Assembly: GCA_017406465.1 (NCBI GenBank)
Contig: JAFQYM010000025.1
Location: forward strand, 1 to 53,198
Source: Kiritimatiellia bacterium
Lineage (GTDB): Bacteria; Verrucomicrobiota; Kiritimatiellia; RFP12; UBA1067
DNA length: 53,198 nucleotides
Reading direction: 5' to 3'
Part shown: positions 31,935-41,621 of the stretch, in pieces
Layout of the letters: every line of letters starts with the position of its first letter
Position numbering within the stretch: position 1 is the first letter of the stretch
Notes under the pieces: generated by a model
Database searches by the model: none
What the model saw: the letters and a program-made list of their open reading frames with translations, nothing else
What the model was told of the DNA's origin: nothing
Program-made: the position numbers and the translations under genes

Positions 31935-32739
31935 TGAAGTCCTCCACCAAGGCGCGCATCGCCGGCTTCGCGGCTTTTCCTGCGGCAATGACTTCCTCGT
32001 GGCCAAGCGGACGCAGGGCGATGCCGGCAGCGAGATTGGAAACGAGCGAAAGCCCCGCGACCTTCATTCCGCACGCCTTTGCAAAGACGGCCTCTGGCAC
32101 GGTAGACATGCCTACGACATCTGCACCCTGCGCCTTGTAGGCGCGAATCTCTGCGGGCGTCTCATACGCAGGCCCGACGTTATAGGCATAGGTGCCGTCC
32201 ATTACGCGGAGACCCAGTAGGTTCGCACCGGCATGGAGAAGCTCTGCGAGACGGCGCGTATATATCTCCGTCATGTCGGGGAACCTCTCGCCCCATTCTG
32301 GGCGATGCGGACCGACGAGAGGATTCGCGTTGATGAGGTTGATGTGGTCTCGGATGATGACGAAGTCGCCTGGCCTTAGCGCTGGGTTTATCCCGCCCGA
32401 GGCGTTCGTCAGGAGAACCGTTCCGCAACCCATGCGGCGCATCATCTCTATCGGGAGAACGACTGGTTCCCAACCGACGCCCTCGTAGTAGTGCCTGCGT
32501 CCGCACCACGCCGCAATCCTCTTTTCGCCGCGACGGTAAAGGACGAACTCGCCCACATGCCCTGCGACCGTGGACGCACCGAGTCCCGGGATATCGGCGT
32601 AGGACGCGCGGAAGATCACCTCGTCCATCTCAAGCGCCTCGCCCCAGCCCGAGCCAAGCAAGATTCCGAGATCAACCGCCCTGTCGAAACAGTTATCCGG
32701 GAAATAAGCAGCCGCCTTGTCGAAGAATGAAATGTCCAT
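31921..32739 (-). CDS. purine-nucleoside phosphorylase (trimeric type)
   Basis: 272 residues, usual for the inosine/guanosine-type enzyme. It splits purine nucleosides with phosphate into base and (deoxy)ribose-1-phosphate. Motifs: ILLGSGWGEAL at the N-terminus, VAGHVGEFVLYRRGEKRIAAWCGRRHYYEG, LLTNASGGINPALRPGDFVIIRDHINL, GPAYETPAEIRAY and VVGMSTVPEAVFAK. The start has AGAGAGG 7 nt upstream. It follows manA by 27 nt and overlaps xerD by 14 nt, forming a manA-PNP-xerD operon. Confidence 0.93.
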   Translation of the reverse strand: MDISFFDKAAAYFPDNCFDRAVDLGILLGSGWGEALEMDEVIFRASYADIPGLGASTVAGHVGEFVLYRRGEKRIAAWCGRRHYYEGVGWEPVVLPIEMMRRMGCGTVLLTNASGGINPALRPGDFVIIRDHINLINANPLVGPHRPEWGERFPDMTEIYTRRLAELLHAGANLLGLRVMDGTYAYNVGPAYETPAEIRAYKAQGADVVGMSTVPEAVFAKACGMKVAGLSLVSNLAAGIALRPLGHEEVIAAGKAAKPAMRALVEDFIARL

Positions 32740-32766
32740 GCGAAGACCTCTCTTTATGTTGTTGTT

Positions 32767-33576
32767 TTATTTATACGTCGTCAGAAAGACATGCGCAGCA
32801 CCCTTAAGCGAAATATCTTCGCCAGGCGGCACGAGAACGCTCGTGCGCCGCGGCACGTCAACTCCATTCACAGAGAAAGACCCTTCTGCCGCAAAAAGAA
32901 CAGTGCCGCCAGACGAAGCTGGAACGGCAAGCTCGCCGTCAAGCGCTATCTGCCTGAAGTCAAAAAAGGCGCACTTGACGTCGACAGCGGGCGTCGGCGC
33001 GGGAAGCGAGTAGTCGATTGCCTGAAGCGACTTCTCGACATGGAGTTCGCGCGGCTTCCCATCGGCTCCGACGCGGTTCCAGTCGTAGAGCCGGAATGTC
33101 GTGTCCGAACTCTGCTGCACTTCGTAGATGAGCGTGCCGTCGCCGATCGCGTGGACGAGACCGCCAGGGATGAAGAACGCCTCGCCCTTCTTCGCCTCGT
33201 GGCGGACGAGCAGCTCCTCGAAGCGCCCGGACTTGACGGCTTCTTCGACATCCTTCGGCCCGACGCCCGGCTTGAGCCCCGCGTAGATAACGCCGTCCTC
33301 GAGCATCGCCCACATTTCGGTCTTCGGGTCGCCGCCCGTCACCTTGCAGGTTCGCTCGTTCGGATGCACCTGCACGGAAAGGCGCGTCTTCGCGTCTATG
33401 ACCTTGACGAGCAGCGGAAAGTCCGGCAGGACATCGGAAAGCGACTTCCCAGCATAGGTACAACCGTCAGACACAACGCTCTGTCCCGCTGGATGAACCG
33501 AGATTTCCCAGCTTTCACTTCCCCATAGCGCCGGATGGAAATTCGGAGCGAATTTTAAGACATTACCCTGTTTCAT
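32767..33576 (-). CDS. manA: mannose-6-phosphate isomerase, class I (short form)
   Basis: 269 residues. Interconverts mannose-6-phosphate and fructose-6-phosphate. Visible are FHPALWGSESWEIS, SVQVHPNE (zinc-ligand Gln and His), TEMWAMLEDG (Glu ligand) and FFIPGGLVHAIGDGTLIYEVQQSSDTTFRLYDWNR (His ligand and active-site Arg). At 269 residues it is the short form lacking the helical insert of E. coli ManA. The ATG lies only 6 nt after a TATAAT, so the message is likely leaderless. It diverges from the lipoprotein operon across about 85 bp. Confidence 0.93.
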   Translation of the reverse strand: MKQGNVLKFAPNFHPALWGSESWEISVHPAGQSVVSDGCTYAGKSLSDVLPDFPLLVKVIDAKTRLSVQVHPNERTCKVTGGDPKTEMWAMLEDGVIYAGLKPGVGPKDVEEAVKSGRFEELLVRHEAKKGEAFFIPGGLVHAIGDGTLIYEVQQSSDTTFRLYDWNRVGADGKPRELHVEKSLQAIDYSLPAPTPAVDVKCAFFDFRQIALDGELAVPASSGGTVLFAAEGSFSVNGVDVPRRTSVLVPPGEDISLKGAAHVFLTTYK

Positions 33577-33582
33577 GCCACA

Positions 33583-33588
33583 ATTATA
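33583..33588 (-). promoter_or_regulatory. extended -10 TGGTATAAT of manA
   Basis: The minus strand reads GGATTTGGTATAAT, then 6 nt, then the manA ATG. This is another leaderless arrangement. It lies back to back with the lipoprotein-operon promoter at 33623-33628. Confidence 0.75.
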
Positions 33589-33622
33589 CCAAATCCCGCT
33601 TACGCACGCACACGTGTTATGC

Positions 33623-33628
33623 TATAAT
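33623..33628 (+). promoter_or_regulatory. extended -10 TGCTATAAT of the lipoprotein operon
   Basis: TTATGCTATAAT lies 33 nt before the lipoprotein ATG at 33662 and 18 nt before an in-frame ATG at 33647. The manA -10 is 34 bp away on the other strand, so the two -35 regions overlap and may share a regulator. Confidence 0.7.
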
Positions 33629-33661
33629 ATTGGTCAACGTGCAGTAATGCCGTCAAAAATC

Positions 33662-34066
33662 ATGAACTGCAGAAAGACAATTTTGACCATTGCGACAGTG
33701 CTAAGTGCGACGATATGTCTCACTGGGTGCTTCACTTTGGACACAGCGGACATTCACACAACTGGCGAGGAGCACATCTGCGTTGGAAACAGCGGCTGGT
33801 ACCTTTTCCACTTCATTCCGCTCGCCTGCGGCAATGCAGCGGAAGACCCAATGATGCCCTGGATATTCTTCCGTAACGACGTGACAATGGACAAGATCCA
33901 GAACAGGTTCATGCAATACGCTCGTTTTTACGGCAAAACGGCACGCGACATGAACTACTACACCCAGGAGTCGGTGCTTTTCGAGATTCCTGCTACCGAC
34001 TTCCCGATTCCCCTTCCCTACCTGCTCACCTACAAAGAAGTCCAGCTTTCGGGGGTGCTTAAATGA
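33662..34066 (+). CDS. small lipoprotein, paralogue of the next gene
   Basis: 134 residues from ATG 33662. It has a lipoprotein signal (MNCRKTILTIATVLSATICLTGC) with lipobox LTGC and acyl-Cys at 23. An ATG at 33647 would add five residues; neither start has a good Shine-Dalgarno sequence. The core phrase NSGWYLFHFIPLACGN recurs in the next protein as NSGWYLLNFIPLASGN, so the pair arose by tandem duplication. I do not recognise a named family. The stop overlaps the next ATG (ATGA). It heads the coupled chain running to the Ser/Thr kinase at 41603. Confidence 0.82.
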   Translation: MNCRKTILTIATVLSATICLTGCFTLDTADIHTTGEEHICVGNSGWYLFHFIPLACGNAAEDPMMPWIFFRNDVTMDKIQNRFMQYARFYGKTARDMNYYTQESVLFEIPATDFPIPLPYLLTYKEVQLSGVLK

Positions 34067-34470
34067 ATCGGTTTGCAGTAATCCTGGCATGTGCTCTTCT
34101 CGGCGGATGCGCGACTGTGACTGTGAGCCGCGAAGGGGCGACGATGGTCAACATCGAGAACTCCGGTTGGTATCTCCTTAACTTCATTCCACTCGCCTCC
34201 GGCAATCCCGCTCGTCCGAACGCCTGCACCACGCGGCTCTTCAGCAAGACTGTGACGCTCGAGAACAACGTGAAGATGCTCGATAAGGTGATCCGCGACG
34301 AAGGCGCGGTGGCTGTCCGCGACATAAACAGCTTCACTATCGACGAACACGTCCTGCTTATACTCCTCAAGAGGCATGCATACCACACGAGCGCACAACT
34401 GCTGATGAAAAAGGACATGGAGGACACTAAGGTGGAAAGTATCTCGACGATTCTTCCAAAGGAATTCTAA
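34063..34470 (+). CDS. small lipoprotein, second copy
   Basis: 135 residues with a lipoprotein signal MNRFAVILACALLGGC and acyl-Cys at 16. It shares NSGWYLLNFIPLASGN and overall layout with the preceding protein (FSKTVTLENNVKMLDKVIRDEGAVAVRDINS against FFRNDVTMDKIQNRFMQYARFYGKTARDMNYY). Function unknown; envelope-attached by inference. It overlaps the first lipoprotein by four bases and ends one base before hisC. Confidence 0.85.
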   Translation: MNRFAVILACALLGGCATVTVSREGATMVNIENSGWYLLNFIPLASGNPARPNACTTRLFSKTVTLENNVKMLDKVIRDEGAVAVRDINSFTIDEHVLLILLKRHAYHTSAQLLMKKDMEDTKVESISTILPKEF

Positions 34471-34471
34471 A

Positions 34472-35592
34472 ATGGGCATCGCACTTCACATCAAAAAACT
34501 CGCGGGCTACGTTCCAGGCGAACAGCCTAGGTCCAAAAACGTCGTCAAGCTAAACACGAACGAGAACCCGTATCCGCCGTCTCCCAAGTGCACGGCCGTG
34601 CTTTCGTCCTTCGACCTCGACGACCTACGGCGCTATCCCGACCCCAACTTCACGGCGCTCGCGAAGGCGATAGCCGACGAGAACGCCACGACGTCTGACC
34701 GCGTATTCGTCGGCAATGGTTCAGACGAGATACTCGCTCTCGCAGCGCGCGTCTTTGTGGAGAACGACGAATCGATTGGCTCGCTTGATCCTAGCTACAC
34801 GCTCTACAAGACACTTGCGGCGATACGCGACGTAAAGTGGGTTGGAGTCGGAAGCGCGGCAGACGATGCGCGACGCGCAAGCGCAGCCCTCGCCGAATGC
34901 CACAAGTCCAACATTTCGCTTTTCCTTTGGACAAACCCCAATGCGCCTACAGGCGAGTTAACCGAACCAAAGACCATCACCGCGTTTGCGAAGAAGTTCA
35001 AGGGCGTGGTTATCGTCGACGAGGCATACGCCGACTTCGCGCGAAGCAACTGCATGTCGCTCGCCACGTCTCCGCGCAACAGGAATGTCATCGTCATGCG
35101 GACGTTCTCGAAGAGCTATTCGCTCGCCGGGCTTCGCGTCGGCTACTGCGTCGGGCCTAAGGACCTGATCGCCGCGCTATACAAGGCGAAGCCCTCGTAC
35201 AACGTCGACGCCGTCGCGCAGGCGGTCGCGCTCGCGGCGTTCAAGGACGGAGCATATCACAAGAAGACGGTCGCAAAAGTCGTCAAGACGCGCACGGCGT
35301 TCGAAAAGGCCCTCGCTAAGCGCGGGTGGGACGTCATCAAGAGCGAGTCCAACTTCGTCTTTGCAAAACCACCGACGGGTGCCGCGGCAAAAGACATCTT
35401 CTCGTATCTCAAGGACAGGGACATCTACGTGCGCTACTTCCCGGGGCCGCTCACCGGCGACCGGCTGCGCATCACGATAGGGACCGACGGGCAGATGGAA
35501 ACGCTGCTCGACACCCTCGACGACCGATTTAGGGGGGAAGGAAAGACAAGGAAACCAGGCAAAACGATAACACGAAAGCACCCCCCAAAAAA

Positions 35593-35596
<4 letters not shown>
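34472..35596 (+). CDS. hisC: histidinol-phosphate aminotransferase family enzyme
   Basis: 374 residues, PLP-dependent fold type I. Landmarks: LNTNENPYPPSP near the N-terminus, DDLRRYPDP, FVGNGSDEIL, WTNPNAPTGEL, VVIVDEAYADFA, the PLP Lys in TFSKSYSLAGLRVGYC and FPGPLTGDRLRITIGT. HisC makes histidinol phosphate, but relatives also transaminate aromatic amino acids, which fits the paaK neighbour. A basic tail of about 20 residues (RKPGKTITRKHPPKK) lies beyond the normal end and is encoded by low-complexity DNA between G6 and C6 runs. It overlaps the paaK start (ATGA). Confidence 0.9.
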
Positions 35597-36894
<1,298 letters not shown>

Positions 36895-36895
36895 C

Positions 36896-37285
36896 ATGAC
36901 CGTCAAGCAGATCAGCATCTTTCTCGAGAACAAGCCCGGCCAGCTCTCCAGCATCTGCCGCGCGCTTGCAAAGGAGAACATCAACATAGCAACGCTCTCG
37001 CTCGCGGACTCCGCGGACTTCGGCATCGTCAGGATGATCGTAGACGACCATGTCAAGGGCTGCGACGTGCTCGCGAAGGCGGGTTTTGCCGTCGTCCAGA
37101 CAGACGTCGTGATGGCGACCGTTCCCGACAGACCCGGCGGAATGGCCGAAATCATGGAGAAGCTCGACCGCGCAGGCGTCGACATAGAGTATTCCTACGC
37201 CTACGCCCTCGGAAGCGGCGAAAAGGCGATCCTCGTCTTCAAGTTTGACGACAACGCAAAGGCGGAGCAAGCGCTCGAGGGATGA
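36896..37285 (+). CDS. tandem ACT-domain protein
   Basis: 129 residues with two ACT domains: residues 1-65 (QISIFLENKPGQLSSICRALAKENINI) and 70-129 (VVMATVPDRPGGMAEIMEKLDRAGVDIEYSY). ACT domains bind amino acids and regulate enzymes. AGGAGG lies 7 nt before the ATG, inside the end of paaK. Its stop overlaps the histidine kinase ATG. Likely role: amino-acid sensor for the paaK-linked pathway. Confidence 0.92.
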   Translation: MTVKQISIFLENKPGQLSSICRALAKENINIATLSLADSADFGIVRMIVDDHVKGCDVLAKAGFAVVQTDVVMATVPDRPGGMAEIMEKLDRAGVDIEYSYAYALGSGEKAILVFKFDDNAKAEQALEG

Positions 37286-38340
37286 AAAGCTTCTTCGACG
37301 GAGTGAGGCGCCATATAGGCAACATGGACGCGGAGCATCTCCGCGAACAGTACCGGCGTCTCTCCGACGAAGTGTCCTCCCTCGACACCCTCTTCAGCAC
37401 GATAGCGCAGGGCATAATCGTCCTCGACGAACACGGCGAGGTCGCAAAGAGCAACCCCGCCGCGCGGGACCTACTCGGCATGGACCCGGAGGACGCCCTT
37501 CAAATGCTGGCTATACCTCACGGCAAGTCATCCAAGCGAGAAATCGACATAACGTATCCCGAGGCCAGGAATCTCGAGATCCAGACGATGCCGATGGGCG
37601 ACGGAACGCTTGTGTGTCTGAGGGACGTCACGGCCGAGCGCGAACGCACGGAGGAAGAACTGAGAATCGGCGCGACGCGCGCGGTGAGGGACCTCGCCGC
37701 CGGCGTTGCGCACGAAATAGGCAATCCCCTCAACGCCCTTTCGCTCAATCTCCAGCTACTCAAGCGCTCATGCGCAGACGCCGTCGAAGTCGACGAATGC
37801 ATCAGGCAAGTCGAACGGCTTTCTGGCATAATCCACGGCTTCCTTCAGGCGCTTAGGCCGTCCAAGCCCAATCTCGTGCGCGGCACGATGGCTGATCCGA
37901 TAAAAGGATGCCTTAGGGCGATGAAGCCGCAGCTCGAGGAGCGAAGCGTCTCGGTGACACTCAACCTTCCAAGCGCCCTTCCCTCGGTCGCGCTCGACCC
38001 CGCCCAGATGGAGCAGGTGTTCTTCAATCTTCTCAAAAACGCCCTTGAGGCAGTAAAGGACGGCGGATCCATAGACATTGTCCTTTCCTCAGACGACAAC
38101 GATGTCATCACAACCATCCAAGACGACGGACATGGAATGACACCCGAGCAAGTGGCGCACCTGTTCGAACCGTACAGGACGTCAAAGGAACACGGCACGG
38201 GGTTAGGGCTCATGATTTCATCGAGGATCGTCCGTGACCACGGAGGGACGATATCCGTAGAATCCGAACTTAAAAAGGGAACTGCGTTCACAATACGCAT
38301 TCCGCGCATAGAACGCAGGATTCGCGCCCTGAAAGGATGA
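37282..38340 (+). CDS. soluble PAS-domain histidine kinase (NtrB/AtoS type)
   Basis: 352 residues with no membrane segment, so a cytosolic sensor. A coiled stretch (about 15-35) leads to a PAS domain (40-115, LFSTIAQGIIVLDEHGEV, NPAARDLLGM). Then come HisKA with the phospho-His in AAGVAHEIGNPLNALSLN and HATPase boxes NLLKNALEAV (N), DDGHGM (G1), FEPYRTSKEHGTGLGL (F/G2). It is coupled to the ACT gene (ATGA) and sits one base before the NtrC-type regulator, its obvious partner. The signal may be an amino acid or redox state read by PAS; not visible in sequence. Confidence 0.93.
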   Translation: MKSFFDGVRRHIGNMDAEHLREQYRRLSDEVSSLDTLFSTIAQGIIVLDEHGEVAKSNPAARDLLGMDPEDALQMLAIPHGKSSKREIDITYPEARNLEIQTMPMGDGTLVCLRDVTAERERTEEELRIGATRAVRDLAAGVAHEIGNPLNALSLNLQLLKRSCADAVEVDECIRQVERLSGIIHGFLQALRPSKPNLVRGTMADPIKGCLRAMKPQLEERSVSVTLNLPSALPSVALDPAQMEQVFFNLLKNALEAVKDGGSIDIVLSSDDNDVITTIQDDGHGMTPEQVAHLFEPYRTSKEHGTGLGLMISSRIVRDHGGTISVESELKKGTAFTIRIPRIERRIRALKG

Positions 38341-38341
38341 A

Positions 38342-39706
38342 ATGGCAAAGCCGAAGATACTCATAGTTGACGACGAGAAGCCGACACGCGACGCGATGGC
38401 GCGTATTCTCTCGGCATCCTGCGAGTGCCTGACGGCGCCCGATGCAGAGCTTGCAATGAAGCTTGTCGAGGAGAATCCCGACCTTGCACTTCTCCTCACC
38501 GACTACAAGATGCCGGGCGAAAACGGAGTTTCACTCATAAAGCGCGCAAAGGTAGTGAACCCATCGCTTGCGAGCATACTCATTACGGCGTTCGGAGAGA
38601 TTGAGCTCGCCGTCGAGGCGATGAAAGAAGGCGCCGACGATTTCATCACGAAGCCGATAACGGACATCGCCCAGATGGAGCTGCGCGTCAAGAAGGCGCT
38701 TGAAAAGCACGCCCTTTCGCGCAAGGTCGTGGAGCTGCAGCAAAAGGTAGACGAACAGAGCGGCATAGAGACATTCACGGGCAAGTCCCCTGCGATGGAA
38801 AAGGTCTACCGACTCATCAGGCAGGCGGCAAAGGCAAACGCAAACGTCCTTGTCGAAGGTCCTTCGGGAACTGGCAAGGAGCTCGTCGCAAAGGCGCTCC
38901 ACGACCTCTCGCCACGCGCCGCCGGTCCTTTCGTCGCCGTCGAATGCGCGGCGCTTTCGCCGACGCTCATCGAGTCCGAGCTATTCGGACACGAGAAAGG
39001 CGCTTTCACTGGCGCCGACAGGATGAAGGTCGGCAAGTTCGAAGCGGCCAGCGGCGGAACGCTCTTCCTCGACGAGATAACAGAGATCGACCTCGCCACG
39101 CAGGTGAAGCTCCTCAGGGCTCTTGAGTCGCGTACCATACAGCGCGTCGGCGGCAACGAAGACATACACGTCGACTTCCGCCTCGTAGCGGCGACAAACC
39201 GCGACCTTGCCGCGTTCGTACGCGAAGGCAAGTTCCGCGAAGACCTCTACTACCGGCTCAACGTCATCGACATCCACCTCCCGGCACTAAAGGACAGACC
39301 GGGGGACATCGCCCTTCTCGTCTCGCGCTTCATAAGGGAGTTCTCCGCCGCAAACGGGAACAACGTCACCGGCATAGACGCGAAGGCGATAAAGGCGCTC
39401 GAGGACTATCCGTGGCCGGGCAACGTACGGCAGCTCAGGAATGTCGTGGAGAAGATGTGCGTCCTCTCCCCGGGCGGCAAACTCTCCATCGACGACGTTC
39501 CCGTCGAAATACTCTCCTTTGGCAAAGCCGCTGAGTCGACCGCAGAAAGCAACGCCGCCACACCTGCGACGCTCGCAGAAACGGAAAAGGACACGATACT
39601 CCGCGTCCTCGCGGAATGTGGCAACAACAAGTCCCAGGCGGCGATAAAGCTCGGCATATCGCGGCGCACGCTGCATCGCAAGCTGAACGAATGGAGGTCA
39701 GAATGA
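38342..39706 (+). CDS. NtrC-family sigma-54-dependent response regulator
   Basis: 454 residues: receiver domain (ILIVDDEKPTRDAM, phospho-Asp in LLLTDYKMPGENG, Lys in FITKPI), AAA+ domain (GPSGTGKELVAKALH Walker A; EKGAFTGADR, the sigma-54-contacting GAFTGA loop; GGTLFLDEITEID Walker B), and a Fis-type helix-turn-helix (NNKSQAAIKLGISRRTLHRKL). It activates sigma-54 promoters when phosphorylated by the upstream kinase. I found no convincing sigma-54 promoter in the window. Its stop overlaps the next ATG. Confidence 0.95.
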   Translation: MAKPKILIVDDEKPTRDAMARILSASCECLTAPDAELAMKLVEENPDLALLLTDYKMPGENGVSLIKRAKVVNPSLASILITAFGEIELAVEAMKEGADDFITKPITDIAQMELRVKKALEKHALSRKVVELQQKVDEQSGIETFTGKSPAMEKVYRLIRQAAKANANVLVEGPSGTGKELVAKALHDLSPRAAGPFVAVECAALSPTLIESELFGHEKGAFTGADRMKVGKFEAASGGTLFLDEITEIDLATQVKLLRALESRTIQRVGGNEDIHVDFRLVAATNRDLAAFVREGKFREDLYYRLNVIDIHLPALKDRPGDIALLVSRFIREFSAANGNNVTGIDAKAIKALEDYPWPGNVRQLRNVVEKMCVLSPGGKLSIDDVPVEILSFGKAAESTAESNAATPATLAETEKDTILRVLAECGNNKSQAAIKLGISRRTLHRKLNEWRSE

Positions 39707-40506
39707 ATCTGGCGATTGCAGCCCTCGCAGTGTCGTTTCTGCCGTTTTTCGAGGCGCGAAACCAAGTGGCGAACTTCGTCTTCGACCCGCCGCCCGAGGG
39801 GAAGACCGTGAAGCCCGCCCTTCCGAACCTTACCGTCACGGAAACATGCCCGGGGTGCAACGGCAAAGGCGAACTCGTACTTGAAGAGCCCGACTACGGC
39901 CAGGCAAAGGGCCGTATAGGGCCAGCAAAGAAGACGAGGAAGCAATGTCCTCTCTGCAACGGCAAATGCAAGATACATTCGTTCATGAATCCATCAGCGC
40001 TCGCCCTACAGGTATCTGCCGACCGCGCCGCATTTGCCGCGGAGCACCAGGGACGCGGCGAAATTGCCGTTGGCGAGGCGTTCGTCCCGAATGCAAAGTA
40101 CGCAGAGCTCGGCAGGGACCGACTGAAGCTCGTGGAAGAGGCGTTCGGACACCCTTGCAAGAAATGCAACTGGACTGGGCTCGAGCCCTGCAGGAAATGC
40201 GGCGGCAACGGGCTCGTAAAGTGCTCAAACAGCGACTGCAAGGGCGGTTGGGCTGTAGTGAAGACGACAACCGAATCGTCGGTCAGGAAAACGGGCAGCT
40301 CGTCAAACGGAATCCGCTCGAACAGCGGAATGCGTTCGCGCAGCGGCTCGCGCAGCACCGTCCGAAAGGAAACGAAAATCAACGTGTCTCCGTGTCCTGT
40401 ATGCGGCGGGGCGAAGCAACTTGTCTGCCCCGATTGCGGCGGCCGCCGCGCGCATCCCTGCTCTAAGTGCGGGGGACTCGGCATAAAGACGAAAGGATCA
40501 CTGTGA
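39703..40506 (+). CDS. exported CxxCxGxG (DnaJ-zinc-finger-like) protein
   Basis: 267 residues from ATG 39703 (ATGA overlap with the regulator). A short hydrophobic N-terminus (MNLAIAALAVSFLPFFEA) may be a signal peptide or anchor. Cysteine motifs follow: CPGCNGKG, CPLCNGKC, CKKCNWTG, CRKCGGNG, CSNSDCKGG, then CPVCGGA, CPDCGG and CSKCGGLG, as in DnaJ-type zinc domains. Between the two Cys blocks is a Ser/Arg-rich linker (about residues 205-230). Two zinc clusters are likely. It is followed immediately by a Ser/Thr kinase, which could phosphorylate the linker if both are in the cytosol. Function unknown. Confidence 0.82.
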   Translation: MNLAIAALAVSFLPFFEARNQVANFVFDPPPEGKTVKPALPNLTVTETCPGCNGKGELVLEEPDYGQAKGRIGPAKKTRKQCPLCNGKCKIHSFMNPSALALQVSADRAAFAAEHQGRGEIAVGEAFVPNAKYAELGRDRLKLVEEAFGHPCKKCNWTGLEPCRKCGGNGLVKCSNSDCKGGWAVVKTTTESSVRKTGSSSNGIRSNSGMRSRSGSRSTVRKETKINVSPCPVCGGAKQLVCPDCGGRRAHPCSKCGGLGIKTKGSL

Positions 40507-41603
40507 ACGAGACACTTCCACCTCTGCCAAATCTCGAGCTTCTGGGAAAGCTCGGCGAGGGTGGCATGTCCACCGTGTGGAAGGCAATCAACCTTTTGAA
40601 CGGCGAAACCGTGGCCGTCAAGATACTGAACAGGGACCTCACTGCGAGCGCAGAGGACATCGCCCTCTTCAAGTCCGAGGCCAAGACGATGAGCGAAATC
40701 AGCCATGTCGGGATCGTGCGCTGCTACGACATCAACTGCCACGAGGGAATCTGGTACTACACGATGGAGTATGTGGACGGCTACAACTTCAACGCGCTCC
40801 TCACGAGGAAGCAGCACCTGAGCGAAGCCGACTGCCTTCTCATCTGCGAATCGATAGCCGTCGCGCTCGACTACGCCTGGAATGAATTCGGCGTAGTCCA
40901 CTGCGACATCAAGCCCGACAACATAATGATCAACACCGACGGTGTCATAAAGCTCACCGACCTCGGGCTGTGCCACACGTTCCAGTACCTGAAGGACGGC
41001 ATGAAGGAGATCCCTGACCACGTGATGGGGACCCCTGCGTACATCTCGCCCGAGCAGGTCTACGGCGACATCGAACCCGACTGTCGCGCCGACATCTACT
41101 CGCTTGCGGCGTCCCTCTACCACCTTTCGACTGGGCGCATGCTCTTCCCGGGGCTTGGAAACGAAGACATGATGAGGGCCCATTGCGACGAAAAGACGCA
41201 GGCGAAGGATCCGCGCATATACCGCCCCGAGCTTTCGGAGGGGTTCTGCCAGCTTCTCGAGGCCATGCTCGTCAAGAACCGCGACTACCGCCTTCCGTCG
41301 TGGAAGGACGTCTGCGAGATGTGCCTTGCTGTCGAACAGGGAGTCGCCTTCAAGCCGCGGAAAGGCCCGCCGTCGTCGCTCGTCCTTACGATGTCGGAAA
41401 TACCGCCAGACGCCGAAGACGACGAACCCGTCGAGCAAATGCAAGTCCCGGAGCCCAAGAAACGCGTCCCGCACCTTTTTCTCGGCGGCAAGAAGAAACG
41501 CGAGCTCCATATCACGATCGACCCCGAGAGCGGCAAGAAGATACTCCGCAAACCGAAGGTTGCCAACAAGTTCAAAGTGCACCAGCCCGTCATGGACTGG
41601 TAG
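40503..41603 (+). CDS. Hanks-type Ser/Thr protein kinase, non-RD
   Basis: 366 residues from GTG 40503, which overlaps the previous stop (GTGA). Kinase domain residues about 10-270: GKLGEGGMSTVWKA (Gly loop), VAVKILNRD (Lys), SEAKTMSEISH (Glu), catalytic loop VHCDIKPDNIM, metal-binding DLGLC (DLG in place of DFG) and GTPAYISPEQ. The residue before the catalytic Asp is Cys rather than Arg, so it is a non-RD kinase unlikely to need activation-loop phosphorylation. The C-terminal 90 residues are basic and have no membrane helix, so it is cytosolic. It ends the coupled chain and converges with the gene at 41622. Confidence 0.92.
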   Translation: MNETLPPLPNLELLGKLGEGGMSTVWKAINLLNGETVAVKILNRDLTASAEDIALFKSEAKTMSEISHVGIVRCYDINCHEGIWYYTMEYVDGYNFNALLTRKQHLSEADCLLICESIAVALDYAWNEFGVVHCDIKPDNIMINTDGVIKLTDLGLCHTFQYLKDGMKEIPDHVMGTPAYISPEQVYGDIEPDCRADIYSLAASLYHLSTGRMLFPGLGNEDMMRAHCDEKTQAKDPRIYRPELSEGFCQLLEAMLVKNRDYRLPSWKDVCEMCLAVEQGVAFKPRKGPPSSLVLTMSEIPPDAEDDEPVEQMQVPEPKKRVPHLFLGGKKKRELHITIDPESGKKILRKPKVANKFKVHQPVMDW

Positions 41604-41621
41604 ACGGCGTTATGACCGAGG

